Shown piece by piece: positions 1-7,599 of a DNA stretch of 64,000 bases. Source of the DNA: Lawsonibacter asaccharolyticus (GTDB taxonomy: Bacteria; Bacillota; Clostridia; Oscillospirales; Oscillospiraceae); the NCBI GenBank assembly GCA_003112755.1, contig BFBT01000001.1, positions 1,240,001-1,304,000 on the forward strand. Reading direction: 5' to 3'. Every line of letters begins with the position of its first letter. Positions within the stretch are counted from its first letter, which is position 1. The notes under the pieces were generated by a model. It was not told where the DNA came from. It saw nothing but the letters and a program-made list of their open reading frames with translations, and searched no databases. The position numbers and the translations under genes are program-made.

Positions 1-606
1 GTCAGGGATTACCCGGAAGTCGCTGTCAGAGAAGCATTGCTGAATCTGCTGGTTCACCGTGACTATTCTTTTAGTGCCAGTGCTTTTATCAGTATTTATG
101 AGGATCGGATTGAGTTTGTATCTATCGGAGGGCTGATGCCAGGCATAGAGCTAGAGGATGTTATGGTTGGCATTTCTGTGTGCAGAAATCAGGATCTTGC
201 GAATGTATTTTACCGATTGCACTTAATTGAGGCGTATGGAACCGGAATGGGCAAAATTATGAAGGCATACGAAAGTATGCAGGTAAAGCCTGTGATTGAA
301 ACCACGAAAAATGCCTTTAAGATCATATTGCCTAATATTAACGCAAAATACGAAACAGAAAATGCAACTGTAAAAACGAAATCCGGCACACCGGTTACGG
401 TTCATACTGAAAAAGAGCTAAGTGACGAAGAAGAAAAAATATTGGAATATGCCAGAAAACATGGTGCAATTACAAGAAATGATGTGATAGGATTGCTTGA
501 AGTAAGCGCTTCTACTGCCGCCAGAGTGATCCGAAAAATGGTAAAAACTAACTTGTTAGAACAGAAAGGAAAAGCACGAAACACCCATTATACCATTGCA
601 GAATAA
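1..606 (+). CDS. C-terminal part of an AlbA/divergent-AAA type ATP-binding regulator (5' end outside window)
   Basis: The frame is open from base 1, so the N-terminus is missing. The visible part begins in the helicase-related HATPase_c_4 region: EALLNLLVHRDYS, then IYEDRIEF, GGLMPG, and the YGTGMGKI loop typical of these proteins. The last 65 residues form a winged helix (DEEEKILEYARKHGAITRNDV... SASTAARVIRKM). Family members usually pair an N-terminal AlbA_2 (Schlafen-like) domain with this part and act as DNA-binding regulators or defence-linked proteins; the N-terminal domain cannot be checked here. A related gene, broken by a frameshift, lies at 35887-37274. Confidence 0.75.
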   Translation, partial: VRDYPEVAVREALLNLLVHRDYSFSASAFISIYEDRIEFVSIGGLMPGIELEDVMVGISVCRNQDLANVFYRLHLIEAYGTGMGKIMKAYESMQVKPVIETTKNAFKIILPNINAKYETENATVKTKSGTPVTVHTEKELSDEEEKILEYARKHGAITRNDVIGLLEVSASTAARVIRKMVKTNLLEQKGKARNTHYTIAE

Positions 607-671
607 ATAATTAAGCCAGACAGCCGATCGGAGAAATCCAGTCGGCTGTTTTCAGTTAGGAGGGATGCCAT

Positions 672-989
672 ATTACACAAAATGAAGTCAATGCCGTTTT
701 TGACGAACAGGTACGGCTCTGTGCTGATACCTTGAAACGGAAAACCAAAGAATACACCGGGGATGACCCGGACCGGCTGGGTGCATTTAAGGCAGCGGCA
801 GCTTTACAGCATACAACGCCCCAGCGTGCCCTTGTCGGTATGCTGGCAAAGCATATTGTTTCTCTGTACGATATGTGCTTTGCCGAAGAAGTGGTTTATC
901 CGATGGACACATGGGACGAAAAGATCACAGACAGTCTTAACTATCTGTTCTTACTGAAAGCGATTGTAAAGGAGGGACATACCAATTAA
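672..989 (+). CDS. Small conserved ICE protein, possibly Nmad1-like; probable ATT start
   Basis: About 105 residues. The frame has no ATG/GTG near its 5' end, but an ATT at 672 lies 8 bases after the strong ribosome-binding site AGGAGG (658-663), giving a protein that starts (M)TQNEVNAVFDEQV. The next alternative, TTG at 732, would discard 20 well-formed residues and has no ribosome-binding site. Features include KTKEYTGDDPDRLGAF and MLAKHIVSLYDM. The family resembles small nucleotide-modification-associated proteins of phages and ICEs, but I recognise this weakly. Its stop overlaps the start of thyX, so the two are probably translationally coupled. A nucleotide-related role is suggested only by the following thyX and dut. 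Confidence 0.6.
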   Translation: MTQNEVNAVFDEQVRLCADTLKRKTKEYTGDDPDRLGAFKAAAALQHTTPQRALVGMLAKHIVSLYDMCFAEEVVYPMDTWDEKITDSLNYLFLLKAIVKEGHTN

Positions 990-1752
990 ACAGATTGAAG
1001 TAAAAATTTTGAACTGCCAGGCGGTAGCGGAAGCAGAAAAAAACATGGTCTTTGCGGCAAGGCTTACCCAGCAGGGACATAAGATTGCCTCAATGGACGA
1101 CCTGATGGAGCTCTACGAAAAATCATTCAGCGTTCAGACAGTAGCAGCTATGGGGGCGCTTCCCCATCCTACCATCCAGAAATTTGCGGTGATCACGGTA
1201 GCCATTGTCGGCGCCAGCAGGCGTTTTCTGGCACAGATCACCCGCCATCAGAACGAAGTAAAATTTATGAGTGCATCGCTGCAGTACAGCAACTATACGG
1301 GACAGGCGGATTTCGCTGTCCCGTATTCTATTATGACGGCTCCGGCTGTGGCACAGGAGCTGTACTTAAAAAGCTGTAATGAAAGCATGAAATGTTATGA
1401 AGCCCTGTGCACTGCCGGAAGCGGGCACGATGCGGCCGGATATGCCACGCCCCAGGGATTGCGGAATGTGCTGCTCATCAGCGCCACCCCTTATCAGTGG
1501 AAACATATCATCAGCCAGCGGGTATGCCGGAGAAATACAGATGAAACAAGGATCGTGCTGCTAAAGGTCTGGAAAGAACTTTATGAACTAAGCCCTGCTT
1601 TGTTTGCCCCATCACTGACCGGGCCTTTTTGTCAGATGGATCGATGTCTGGAAGGTAAAATGACCTGCGGACGAAAACTGCAGGCAGATATGACGCCGGA
1701 GGATATTTTAGAAAAAGACTATCCTGCTCTTTGGGAAGGAGGCTGCCGATGA
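985..1752 (+). CDS. thyX: Flavin-dependent thymidylate synthase; probable ATT start
   Basis: ThyX makes dTMP from dUMP with methylene-THF and FAD. The signature sits mid-protein as ITRHQNEVKFMSASLQYS, a variant of the RHR-x7-S motif with Gln in place of the third residue. The N-terminus IKQIEVKILNCQAV aligns best if translation starts at the ATT at 985, 8 bases after GGAGGG (971-976); this ATT overlaps the TAA stop of the preceding gene. A TTG at 1009 is the fallback start. Length (255 aa) is normal for ThyX. It is followed by dut with an ATGA overlap, forming a pyrimidine cassette that makes and protects thymidylate for element DNA. The Gln substitution should be noted before assuming normal activity. 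Confidence 0.85.
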   Translation: MKQIEVKILNCQAVAEAEKNMVFAARLTQQGHKIASMDDLMELYEKSFSVQTVAAMGALPHPTIQKFAVITVAIVGASRRFLAQITRHQNEVKFMSASLQYSNYTGQADFAVPYSIMTAPAVAQELYLKSCNESMKCYEALCTAGSGHDAAGYATPQGLRNVLLISATPYQWKHIISQRVCRRNTDETRIVLLKVWKELYELSPALFAPSLTGPFCQMDRCLEGKMTCGRKLQADMTPEDILEKDYPALWEGGCR

Positions 1753-2162
1753 AAATAAAACTGATCGATTTTGGCGTACCGGAGCACCAGCGTCCTTACC
1801 GTCCGCATGGCAATGATGCCGGAGCGGATGTTTATCTGCCCTATGACTGTACCTTACAGCCCGGAGAAATCGCCAAAATTCCTCTTGGTTTTGGACTGGA
1901 AATACCGGATGGATATGCGGGATATATCTTTCCCCGTACCAGCATGGCGGTAAAAGGTCTGGTCTGTGAACTGCCGCCTGTAGATTCCGGCTACCGTGGA
2001 GAGATCCATGCGATCATCAGCAATGTAAGCAATCAGGCACAGTCTCTTTTTAAGGGAGCCCGTATCGGGCAGCTTGTGATCACGCCGATCGTCATTGCGG
2101 ATTTTGTAACCGATCTGGGAACAGAACGAGGAACCAGCAGCTTTGGCAGTACCGGCGAATAG
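1749..2162 (+). CDS. dut: dUTP diphosphatase (trimeric dUTPase)
   Basis: Hydrolyses dUTP to dUMP and PPi, which keeps uracil out of DNA and supplies the ThyX substrate. All five trimeric dUTPase motifs are visible: DAGADVYLP (1), PRTSMA (2), VDSGYRGEI (3, with the catalytic Asp and Tyr), GARIGQLVI (4) and the glycine-rich RGTSSFGSTG at the C-terminus (5). The start is ATG 1749 in the ATGA overlap with the thyX stop; an in-frame TTG-type start 18 bases upstream is less likely. At 137 aa it is a complete cytosolic enzyme. Confidence 0.95.
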   Translation: MKIKLIDFGVPEHQRPYRPHGNDAGADVYLPYDCTLQPGEIAKIPLGFGLEIPDGYAGYIFPRTSMAVKGLVCELPPVDSGYRGEIHAIISNVSNQAQSLFKGARIGQLVITPIVIADFVTDLGTERGTSSFGSTGE

Positions 2163-2254
2163 AAAAAGGCTGTTTGGAGAACAGTTTTTGAATACTTATC
2201 GGTATAGGGAGCGGACATTTCGAGAACATTATAAAATATAATAAAGAAAGTCAC

Positions 2255-2282
2255 GAAAAAAGCGGCCATTACCGTGACCGCT
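2255..2282 (-). terminator. Rho-independent terminator of the XRE gene
   Basis: On the minus strand AGCGG...CCGCT forms a short stem directly after the XRE stop codon, followed by six T residues. Confidence 0.65.
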
Positions 2283-2596
2283 TACTTTCTGCTATTGAGT
2301 TCTTTCATAATACCGAGGATATATTGCATGGATTGAGGATCAAGCTGTCTTGCCTCTGCAATGAATTCCTTTAAGGTTTCCGGGTAGGTATTTCCTTCAT
2401 CAAAGAATTCCTGCGGTGTCACACCCAGATATTCGCAGATGTAGAAAAAAGACTGCATAGCGGGAAGTGACTTTTTATTCTCAATATTATTGATGTAGTT
2501 GTTTGCCTGACCTAACGATAAAGACATATCGCGTGCGGAAACTCCTTTCTGTGTCCGCAGCTTCGCTAATCGTTCCGGGACAAAATCTTCATACAT
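2282..2596 (-). CDS. XRE-family helix-turn-helix regulator
   Basis: The start is the ATG at 2596 (MYEDFVPERLAKLR), 7-8 bases after GGAGGTG; upstream in-frame codons lack a ribosome-binding site. Residues 8-65 form a Cro/CI helix-turn-helix (GVSARDMSLSLGQ ... YINNIENKK) with LPAMQSFFYICEYLGVTPQEFF, typical of small Firmicutes repressors. The C-terminal 30 residues are helical. It is transcribed divergently from the DUF1273 gene, whose promoter lies in the shared 149-base region, so it may repress that promoter and itself. Confidence 0.85.
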   Translation of the reverse strand: MYEDFVPERLAKLRTQKGVSARDMSLSLGQANNYINNIENKKSLPAMQSFFYICEYLGVTPQEFFDEGNTYPETLKEFIAEARQLDPQSMQYILGIMKELNSRK

Positions 2597-2673
2597 CGCC
2601 TTCACCTCCCATTCTGTAATAGATTGTACCTTACACCCCTTTATTATCCGCAAAAGGAAAAAGGGTATTATCG

Positions 2674-2702
2674 TTGACTTACTAAATTAAATCTATTACT
2701 AT
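2674..2702 (+). promoter_or_regulatory. Sigma-A type promoter for the DUF1273/topoisomerase operon
   Basis: TTGACT (2674-2679), a 17-base spacer and TACTAT (2697-2702), 44 bases before the DUF1273 start and divergent from the XRE gene. Confidence 0.65.
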
Positions 2703-2745
2703 ATGAAAAGTGAAGAATTTTACCTATCAGATGGAGGGATGACCG

Positions 2746-3255
2746 ATGAAAGGAAAAACTTGCTGTGTTACCGGACACAGGGATTTACCGCAGAATGAGA
2801 TCAACAAAATAAAAACAGCCTTGGCACATGAGATCGATGCTGCTGTTACAGATGGGTTCACCTGTTTTATGAGCGGTTTTGCAGATGGCGTAGACCAGTA
2901 TTTTGCGGAGCTGGTGCTGGAAAGAAAGCAGACCACCCCGGCACTGGAGCTGATCGCAGTGATCCCTTACCGCAAGCGTCTGGACAGCCTAAATAAGAAA
3001 ACAAGAACCCGTGAACTGCTGGAGGCTTGTGCGGATGTTGTTGTGATACAGGAAAAATATCTCCCAAGCGTCTACTCCCACAGAAACCGTTATATGGTAG
3101 AGCACTCCGACCGAGTGATTGCTGTATATGATGGGCGGGAAACCGGCGGTACGGCAAAGACGATCCGCTTCACCCACCGGATGAAAAAGGAACTGCGGGA
3201 AATCCCGGTTGGAGAGATCGTCCTGCCAGATCACTTGAAACCAAAAACAAAATAG
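2746..3255 (+). CDS. DUF1273 / YpsA-type SLOG-superfamily protein
   Basis: 169 aa. The N-terminus CCVTGHRDLP is the YpsA/DUF1273 signature, followed by FMSGFADGVDQYFAEL and VIPY, which match the Rossmann-like SLOG nucleotide-binding fold. The C-terminal half holds HRNRYMVEHSDRVIAVYDG and a glycine pair in GRETGGTAKT, the second conserved patch. SLOG proteins bind nucleotide-derived ligands; for the DUF1273 branch in ICEs the role is unknown. It has a GGAGGG ribosome-binding site, its own promoter, and a terminator right after it. Confidence 0.85.
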   Translation: MKGKTCCVTGHRDLPQNEINKIKTALAHEIDAAVTDGFTCFMSGFADGVDQYFAELVLERKQTTPALELIAVIPYRKRLDSLNKKTRTRELLEACADVVVIQEKYLPSVYSHRNRYMVEHSDRVIAVYDGRETGGTAKTIRFTHRMKKELREIPVGEIVLPDHLKPKTK

Positions 3256-3268
3256 ATACCTGTTGATG

Positions 3269-3293
3269 CGCTCACTTTGAAGTGGGCGTTTTT
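3269..3293 (+). terminator. Terminator after the DUF1273 gene
   Basis: CGCTCACTT / AAGTGGGCG stem with a two-base loop, followed by five T residues. Confidence 0.7.
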
Positions 3294-3320
3294 CTTTACC
3301 TATTTTTAGGAGGAATGCTT

Positions 3321-3446
3321 ATGGGGAACCTAATCTCACATTTCCTTACCTTTGCCGGAGGAATGGCTTCCGGCGTTATGCTGATGTGTCTTATGCAAAC
3401 CGGAAAACTTGCGGATAAAGAATTTGAAACTATGAAGGAGGAATAA
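3321..3446 (+). CDS. DUF3789-family 41-residue membrane peptide
   Basis: A short frame with a good ribosome-binding site (AGGAGG, 3309-3314) and ATG at 3321. It encodes one hydrophobic segment (HFLTFAGGMASGVMLMCLM) followed by a charged tail ending KEE. This size and layout match the DUF3789 peptides that sit before topoisomerase III in many ICEs. The last codons contain the AAGGAGG that serves as the ribosome-binding site of the topoisomerase gene three bases downstream, so the two are coupled. Confidence 0.75.
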   Translation: MGNLISHFLTFAGGMASGVMLMCLMQTGKLADKEFETMKEE

Positions 3447-3449
3447 AAA

Positions 3450-5558
3450 TTGAAACTTGTGATTGCAGAAAAGCCCTCTGTTGCTATGTCATTGGCAGCA
3501 GTATTAGGCGCAATGGAAAGAAAAGATGGTTATCTCGAAGGTTCCGGCTATCTGGTGAGCTGGTGCGTGGGACATCTTTTGGAACTGGCACAGCCGGAGG
3601 CTTACAAAGAACAGTACGCCAAATGGCGGTATGAGGATCTTCCGATCCTACCGGAAAACTGGAAATATGAAGTTCCAAAGGATAAGAAAACGCAGCTTGC
3701 TCTTTTGTGCCGGCTGATGAAGGACAAACGGGTTGATTCCGTGGTATGCGCTACGGATGCCGGGCGTGAAGGAGAACTGATCTTCCGTCTGGTCTATGAA
3801 TATGCCGGATGTAATAAGCCTATGGAACGCCTTTGGATTTCCAGTATGGAGGATGCGGCGATCAGGGAGGGCTTTGACCATCTCCGTCCCGGCAGTGATT
3901 ACGATAAGCTCTATGATGCGGCAGTATGCCGGGCAGGAGCCGACTGGCTGATTGGGATCAATGCCACCCGGCTTTTTTCTGTCCTGTATGGTGTCACACT
4001 AAATGTCGGCCGTGTTATGTCACCGACGCTGGCACTTTTGGTACAGCGTGAGTCGGACATTGAATCCTTCATCAGCAAGCCATTTTATGTGCCGGAAATC
4101 ACCTGTGGAGGTTTTTCTGCTTCCGGCGAAAAAATGACGGAACGATCCGAGGCTGAAAAAATCCGTATGGACTGTGACCACAACTCCGCTTTTGTGCGTT
4201 CTGTGGAAAAGCAGGTAAAAACCATACAGCCTCCCCGCCTTTATGACCTTACAACTCTGCAAAGGGAATGTAACCGTATTTATGGCTATACGGCTCAACA
4301 GACCCTTGATTATGTGCAATCTCTCTATGAAAAGAAGCTGGCAACCTATCCGAGAACGGACAGCCAGTATTTGACGAAGGACATGCAGGCAACCGCCGCT
4401 TCCTTGATCCTGTGGCTGCGTGACAATATGCCCTTCGGAAAAGGCTGCGCCGGCGAGCCGGACATTGACCGGGTAACAGACGACAGCAAAGTGACCGACC
4501 ACCATGCCATCATCCCAACTGTGGAGATTGCACGTACAGACCTGTCAGAGCTTCCTTCCGGGGAGCGGGATGTGCTTACCCTGCTTGCCGTCAGACTGCT
4601 TTGTGCCACAACGCAGGCAAACCGGTTTGAAGCGGTCACCGCTATATTGGACTGCCAGGGATATACTTTTACGGCAAAAGGAAAGACCATCTTACAGTCC
4701 GGCTGGAAAGAGGTGGAACGGATTCACCGTATGAGTATCAGGCAGAGTGAAACGGAACATAGAGAAAACGAAGATTCCGATCTCCCTGTGCTGCAGGAAG
4801 GACAGACTTTTGAAACTGTGTCAGCAAGTCTCCGTGAAGGGAAAACTTCACCGCCGAAACACTATACGGAGGACACACTGCTGTCCGCTATGGAGACGGC
4901 CGGTGCGGAAGATATGCCGGACGATGCCGAGCGTAAAGGATTGGGTACTCCGGCTACCCGTGCGGCAACACTGGAAAAGCTGGTTTCTTCCGGATTTGTA
5001 CAGAGAAAGAAAAAGCAGCTCATTCCTACGGAAAAAGGAAGGAACCTGATCGCAGTCCTGCCGGACAATATCAAATCTCCCATTTTAACTGCAGAGTGGG
5101 AATCCATGCTGAAGCAAGTGGAACATGGCGAACTGTCGGCAGCATCTTTTATGAATCAGATTACAGATATGAGCCGGACGCTGGTAAAAGAACATACCGC
5201 CCCGGAGGAACGTTTTGCAGATCTGTTCCCTTCTTCCAGAGGAACTGCATACGAAGCCGTGGGGGTATGTCCTCGTTGCGGAGCCCCGGTATATGAAGGA
5301 AAGAAAGGGTTTTTCTGCGACAACAGGGAATGTTCTTTTGCTCTTTGGAAAGATAACCGTTTCTTTTCCAGAAAGAAAAAGTCCATCACAAAGTCTGTGG
5401 CAGCGGCTCTTTTGAAAGAAGGCCGTATTTCTATGTCCGGGCTTTACAGTGAAAAAACAGGAAAGACCTATGATGCGGAAGTGATCCTGGATGATACCGG
5501 CGGTAAATATGTAAATTTCAAGCTGGAATTTCCCATAAAGAAAGGCAGGCGTAAATGA
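3450..5558 (+). CDS. topB: DNA topoisomerase III (type IA), ICE-encoded
   Basis: 702 aa, full length. The TOPRIM domain starts at the N-terminus (LVIAEKPSVA) and carries the acidic motif DAGREGEL near residue 103. The active-site tyrosine lies near residue 300 in TYPRTDSQYL. A Thr-Arg motif (LGTPATRAATLEKL) follows in the last third, then a C-terminal zinc finger (CPRCGAP ... CDNRECSFALWK). Type IA enzymes relax or decatenate single-stranded junctions; element-borne copies are thought to assist transfer or replication. The start is TTG at 3450, 6-7 bases after AAGGAGG. It overlaps the next gene by ATGA. Confidence 0.95.
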   Translation: MKLVIAEKPSVAMSLAAVLGAMERKDGYLEGSGYLVSWCVGHLLELAQPEAYKEQYAKWRYEDLPILPENWKYEVPKDKKTQLALLCRLMKDKRVDSVVCATDAGREGELIFRLVYEYAGCNKPMERLWISSMEDAAIREGFDHLRPGSDYDKLYDAAVCRAGADWLIGINATRLFSVLYGVTLNVGRVMSPTLALLVQRESDIESFISKPFYVPEITCGGFSASGEKMTERSEAEKIRMDCDHNSAFVRSVEKQVKTIQPPRLYDLTTLQRECNRIYGYTAQQTLDYVQSLYEKKLATYPRTDSQYLTKDMQATAASLILWLRDNMPFGKGCAGEPDIDRVTDDSKVTDHHAIIPTVEIARTDLSELPSGERDVLTLLAVRLLCATTQANRFEAVTAILDCQGYTFTAKGKTILQSGWKEVERIHRMSIRQSETEHRENEDSDLPVLQEGQTFETVSASLREGKTSPPKHYTEDTLLSAMETAGAEDMPDDAERKGLGTPATRAATLEKLVSSGFVQRKKKQLIPTEKGRNLIAVLPDNIKSPILTAEWESMLKQVEHGELSAASFMNQITDMSRTLVKEHTAPEERFADLFPSSRGTAYEAVGVCPRCGAPVYEGKKGFFCDNRECSFALWKDNRFFSRKKKSITKSVAAALLKEGRISMSGLYSEKTGKTYDAEVILDDTGGKYVNFKLEFPIKKGRRK

Positions 5559-5938
5559 GCGATCGAAAAACCTTTGAATATGGCGGTTATCACTTCACGC
5601 CCATACGAAAATTTTACAAAAAAGAAGGCGACTTTTTCGCCATATCGAAACGGCTGGCAAGTGACCCCAACTTAGGGCTGTGTACCTATCAAGATCGGCA
5701 AAAAGCACCTTATGATTACAAAGGCTTTTATACTGTCGCAACCGACAAAGAATGTGATGTTTTCCGCTGCGAAGAAAATGGCTTATTGTATGTGCCTGGA
5801 AAAAACGAACTTTTTATTTACCATGAACCGAAACAGAAAAAGCGGAACTCTATCGCCGATGCCCTTTCACAGCCCAGGAATGTTACTGATACAACCGGAA
5901 TTTCCAGTGACCGGCAAAGCAGTGCCCCGGAAAGGTAG
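5555..5938 (+). CDS. Conserved ICE protein of unknown function
   Basis: 127 aa, starting in the ATGA overlap with topB. Distinct features are KTFEYGGYHFTPIRKF at the start and a compact aromatic domain up to about residue 95 (DYKGFYTVATDKE, LYVPGKNELFIY), then a polar, probably disordered tail. It has no transmembrane segment or catalytic motif that I recognise. It resembles short proteins found next to topoisomerase III and Cys-rich VLP genes in Firmicutes ICEs. Confidence 0.75.
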   Translation: MSDRKTFEYGGYHFTPIRKFYKKEGDFFAISKRLASDPNLGLCTYQDRQKAPYDYKGFYTVATDKECDVFRCEENGLLYVPGKNELFIYHEPKQKKRNSIADALSQPRNVTDTTGISSDRQSSAPER

Positions 5939-5943
5939 GCGTT

Positions 5944-6312
5944 ATGGCAGAGAGAGAATTGAACCGCTCGGAGCGGACTGCGATCCGAAAGCTGGTTACG
6001 GAGCTTTGCGCTAACTATGACTCTCAGGATAAGATCTGCCTTCCTTTGGACAGTCCTTGCTATATGCTGAATAAATGGTGGACCGGCGCTTATTGCAGGT
6101 ACTTTGAAAAAGCGGTGCTACCGGTGGATGCAGCACTGGAATCAGCCATTACCGGCGAGGACACCTCCATGAGACAGAAAATATGCCCTGTGTGCGGAAA
6201 AGCATATCTTCCTACGACCAGCCAGGCATATTGTTCCGCTGCCTGCCGGATCTATGCAAGACGGAAATCCGAGCGGGAACGCAAACGCAGGCAGCGGCAA
6301 AACCAACCATGA
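5944..6312 (+). CDS. Cysteine-rich VLP domain protein
   Basis: 122 aa. The N-terminal half carries the family signature ELCANYDSQDKICLPLDSP and CYML, ending in KAVLPVD (the VLP motif). A second cysteine cluster (CPVCGKAYLPTTSQAYC ... CR) looks like a zinc ribbon, and the tail is very basic (RRKSERERKRRQRQ), suggesting nucleic-acid binding. It starts 5 bases after the preceding gene, so it is in the topB operon. Function is unknown. The LtrC-like gene expected next has been displaced to 9315 and truncated by the cargo and IS insertion. Confidence 0.85.
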   Translation: MAERELNRSERTAIRKLVTELCANYDSQDKICLPLDSPCYMLNKWWTGAYCRYFEKAVLPVDAALESAITGEDTSMRQKICPVCGKAYLPTTSQAYCSAACRIYARRKSERERKRRQRQNQP

Positions 6313-6314
6313 TA

Positions 6315-6427
6315 TGTCCGCAACTTAGCCTTAAAAGTCCTTAATTTTCAAGGGTTTTTCGCACCTGTTTTTAAGGGAGCTGTATAAGAATACTCCGGTT
6401 TTTTGAAATGAGGTTAAGTTGCGGACA
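6315..6427. repeat. 16-bp inverted repeats bounding a 113-bp segment (MITE-like)
   Basis: TGTCCGCAACTTAGCC at 6315-6330 is matched by the reverse complement at 6412-6427 with one mismatch. The interior is AT-rich with short internal repeats and no gene. It sits exactly between the ICE backbone and the CPBP/IS3 cargo. It may be a miniature inverted-repeat element or an old insertion scar; a very long hairpin is the alternative. Confidence 0.5.
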
Positions 6428-6651
6428 AAATGATAATTTCATGCTGAGAAGGTACCTGTCGCCAGAGGGTGTATGGTTGAGTTGAATGCTGATGATTTGA
6501 CCGTCTGCGTGATGATTGATGAAGATTTTGCCGTGCTGGAGTTGTACCCGGATTTTGACCAGTAAGCCTAAAGCTGTTCTTTGTAGGGGACAGAAAGCTA
6601 CTTATTCTACTATTTTTCAAGTAGAGTTTTACCAAAAAAGGATGTAGCTCC
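6428..6651 (+). other. Non-coding stretch with one possible 30-codon gene remnant
   Basis: No full gene is visible. The frame 6473-6565 (ATG to TAA) encodes a 30-residue acidic peptide beginning MVELNADDLTVCVM and ending in YPDFDQ. It looks like a real protein tail rather than random sequence, but it has no ribosome-binding site, so I read it as a remnant. Confidence 0.35.
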
Positions 6652-6680
6652 TTGACAAGATGATGTATAATGTACTATAT
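6652..6680 (+). promoter_or_regulatory. Probable promoter of the CPBP protease gene
   Basis: A perfect TTGACA at 6652-6657 is followed by TACTAT at 6673-6678 (15-base spacer) inside TGTACTATAT. The perfect TATAAT at 6666 is only 8 bases from the -35 and cannot be its partner. Confidence 0.45.
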
Positions 6681-6713
6681 GTAAATTAGAAAGCACCAAG
6701 GAGTTTTAGAAAT

Positions 6714-7505
6714 ATGAAAAAGCTAATAGAAGTATCATTAAAATCTATCATTTTCTTTGTTGGATGGGCAATTTGCGCATCAGTTATACCGATTCCTGAT
6801 ATTGACAATGCAGCGTTGTGGAGGTTTTTTGCAGAACTAATACCGTTTTTAGCGATTATTGTTATGACCGTCATTTTTTGGTTTGTAGATCATAAAAAAA
6901 CCAAGTTACATCTCACACAACGCCCCGTCTATAATAGTACATTAGGAGGGATAGTGGGACTAAGCTGGTTAGGTGTATCTGTTGGTATTTTGCTTTTTAC
7001 CGGGTCTGCGCGGATAGAAGATACTAATCATATTTCTATGCTTTGGCTCTGGATACTATCAGCCTTTATCAACACAATTATGCAGGAAATGTTGGTTCGT
7101 GGTTATCTATATCAGATGATAAAGAGAAACTACAATGTAGTTGCGGCAACTGTTGTGTCTACCATGCTGTTTACTTTTGCACATGGAGGTGCTTTTGAAG
7201 CGGGAATTCTCCCTATTTTGAATGTTTTGACAATGAGTTTGTTTATGACAGCAGTTTTGGAATATAAAAATTCTTTGATTGCCCCTATAATCATTCATTT
7301 TCTCTGGAATAGTGTAGGAGCGATTATTTTGGGGGGAGTATCACTTGCAGAGGACTATCCGCATTTGTTTAATATGACATTCGGTGGCAATCAACTGCTA
7401 TCTGGTGGAATTTATAAAATTGAAGGCAGTGTTGTAGTATTTGTTTTGAATGTGCTTATGATAATTGGATTTATTGTGGCAAAGAAAAAGAAGAATATTG
7501 CATAA
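6714..7505 (+). CDS. CPBP-family (CAAX-like) intramembrane protease
   Basis: 263 aa with about eight hydrophobic segments. The first CPBP motif reads QEMLVRGYLYQ, so the usual Glu-Glu-x3-Arg has Gln in the first position. The second motif is FTFAHGG and the third HFLWNSVG, which together supply the other expected residues. Bacterial CPBP proteins act in peptide processing, immunity or signalling. It has AAGGAG before ATG 6714 and its own promoter, and is AT-rich like a cargo gene. The IS3-family element is inserted 31 bases after its stop. The Glu-to-Gln change may reduce activity. Confidence 0.85.
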   Translation: MKKLIEVSLKSIIFFVGWAICASVIPIPDIDNAALWRFFAELIPFLAIIVMTVIFWFVDHKKTKLHLTQRPVYNSTLGGIVGLSWLGVSVGILLFTGSARIEDTNHISMLWLWILSAFINTIMQEMLVRGYLYQMIKRNYNVVAATVVSTMLFTFAHGGAFEAGILPILNVLTMSLFMTAVLEYKNSLIAPIIIHFLWNSVGAIILGGVSLAEDYPHLFNMTFGGNQLLSGGIYKIEGSVVVFVLNVLMIIGFIVAKKKKNIA

Positions 7506-7599
7506 GAAGGCATAAAGCAGCAAGCAGGAAATCTTTTGATATGCTCCCTTTATGAGAGACAGTGAAAAAACAAACTGTTATCATGAAGGGAGCAATTCT

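Noticed and set aside
6666..6671. Perfect TATAAT after TTGACA at 6652
   Set aside because: Spacing is only 8 bases; the TACTAT further down fits better.
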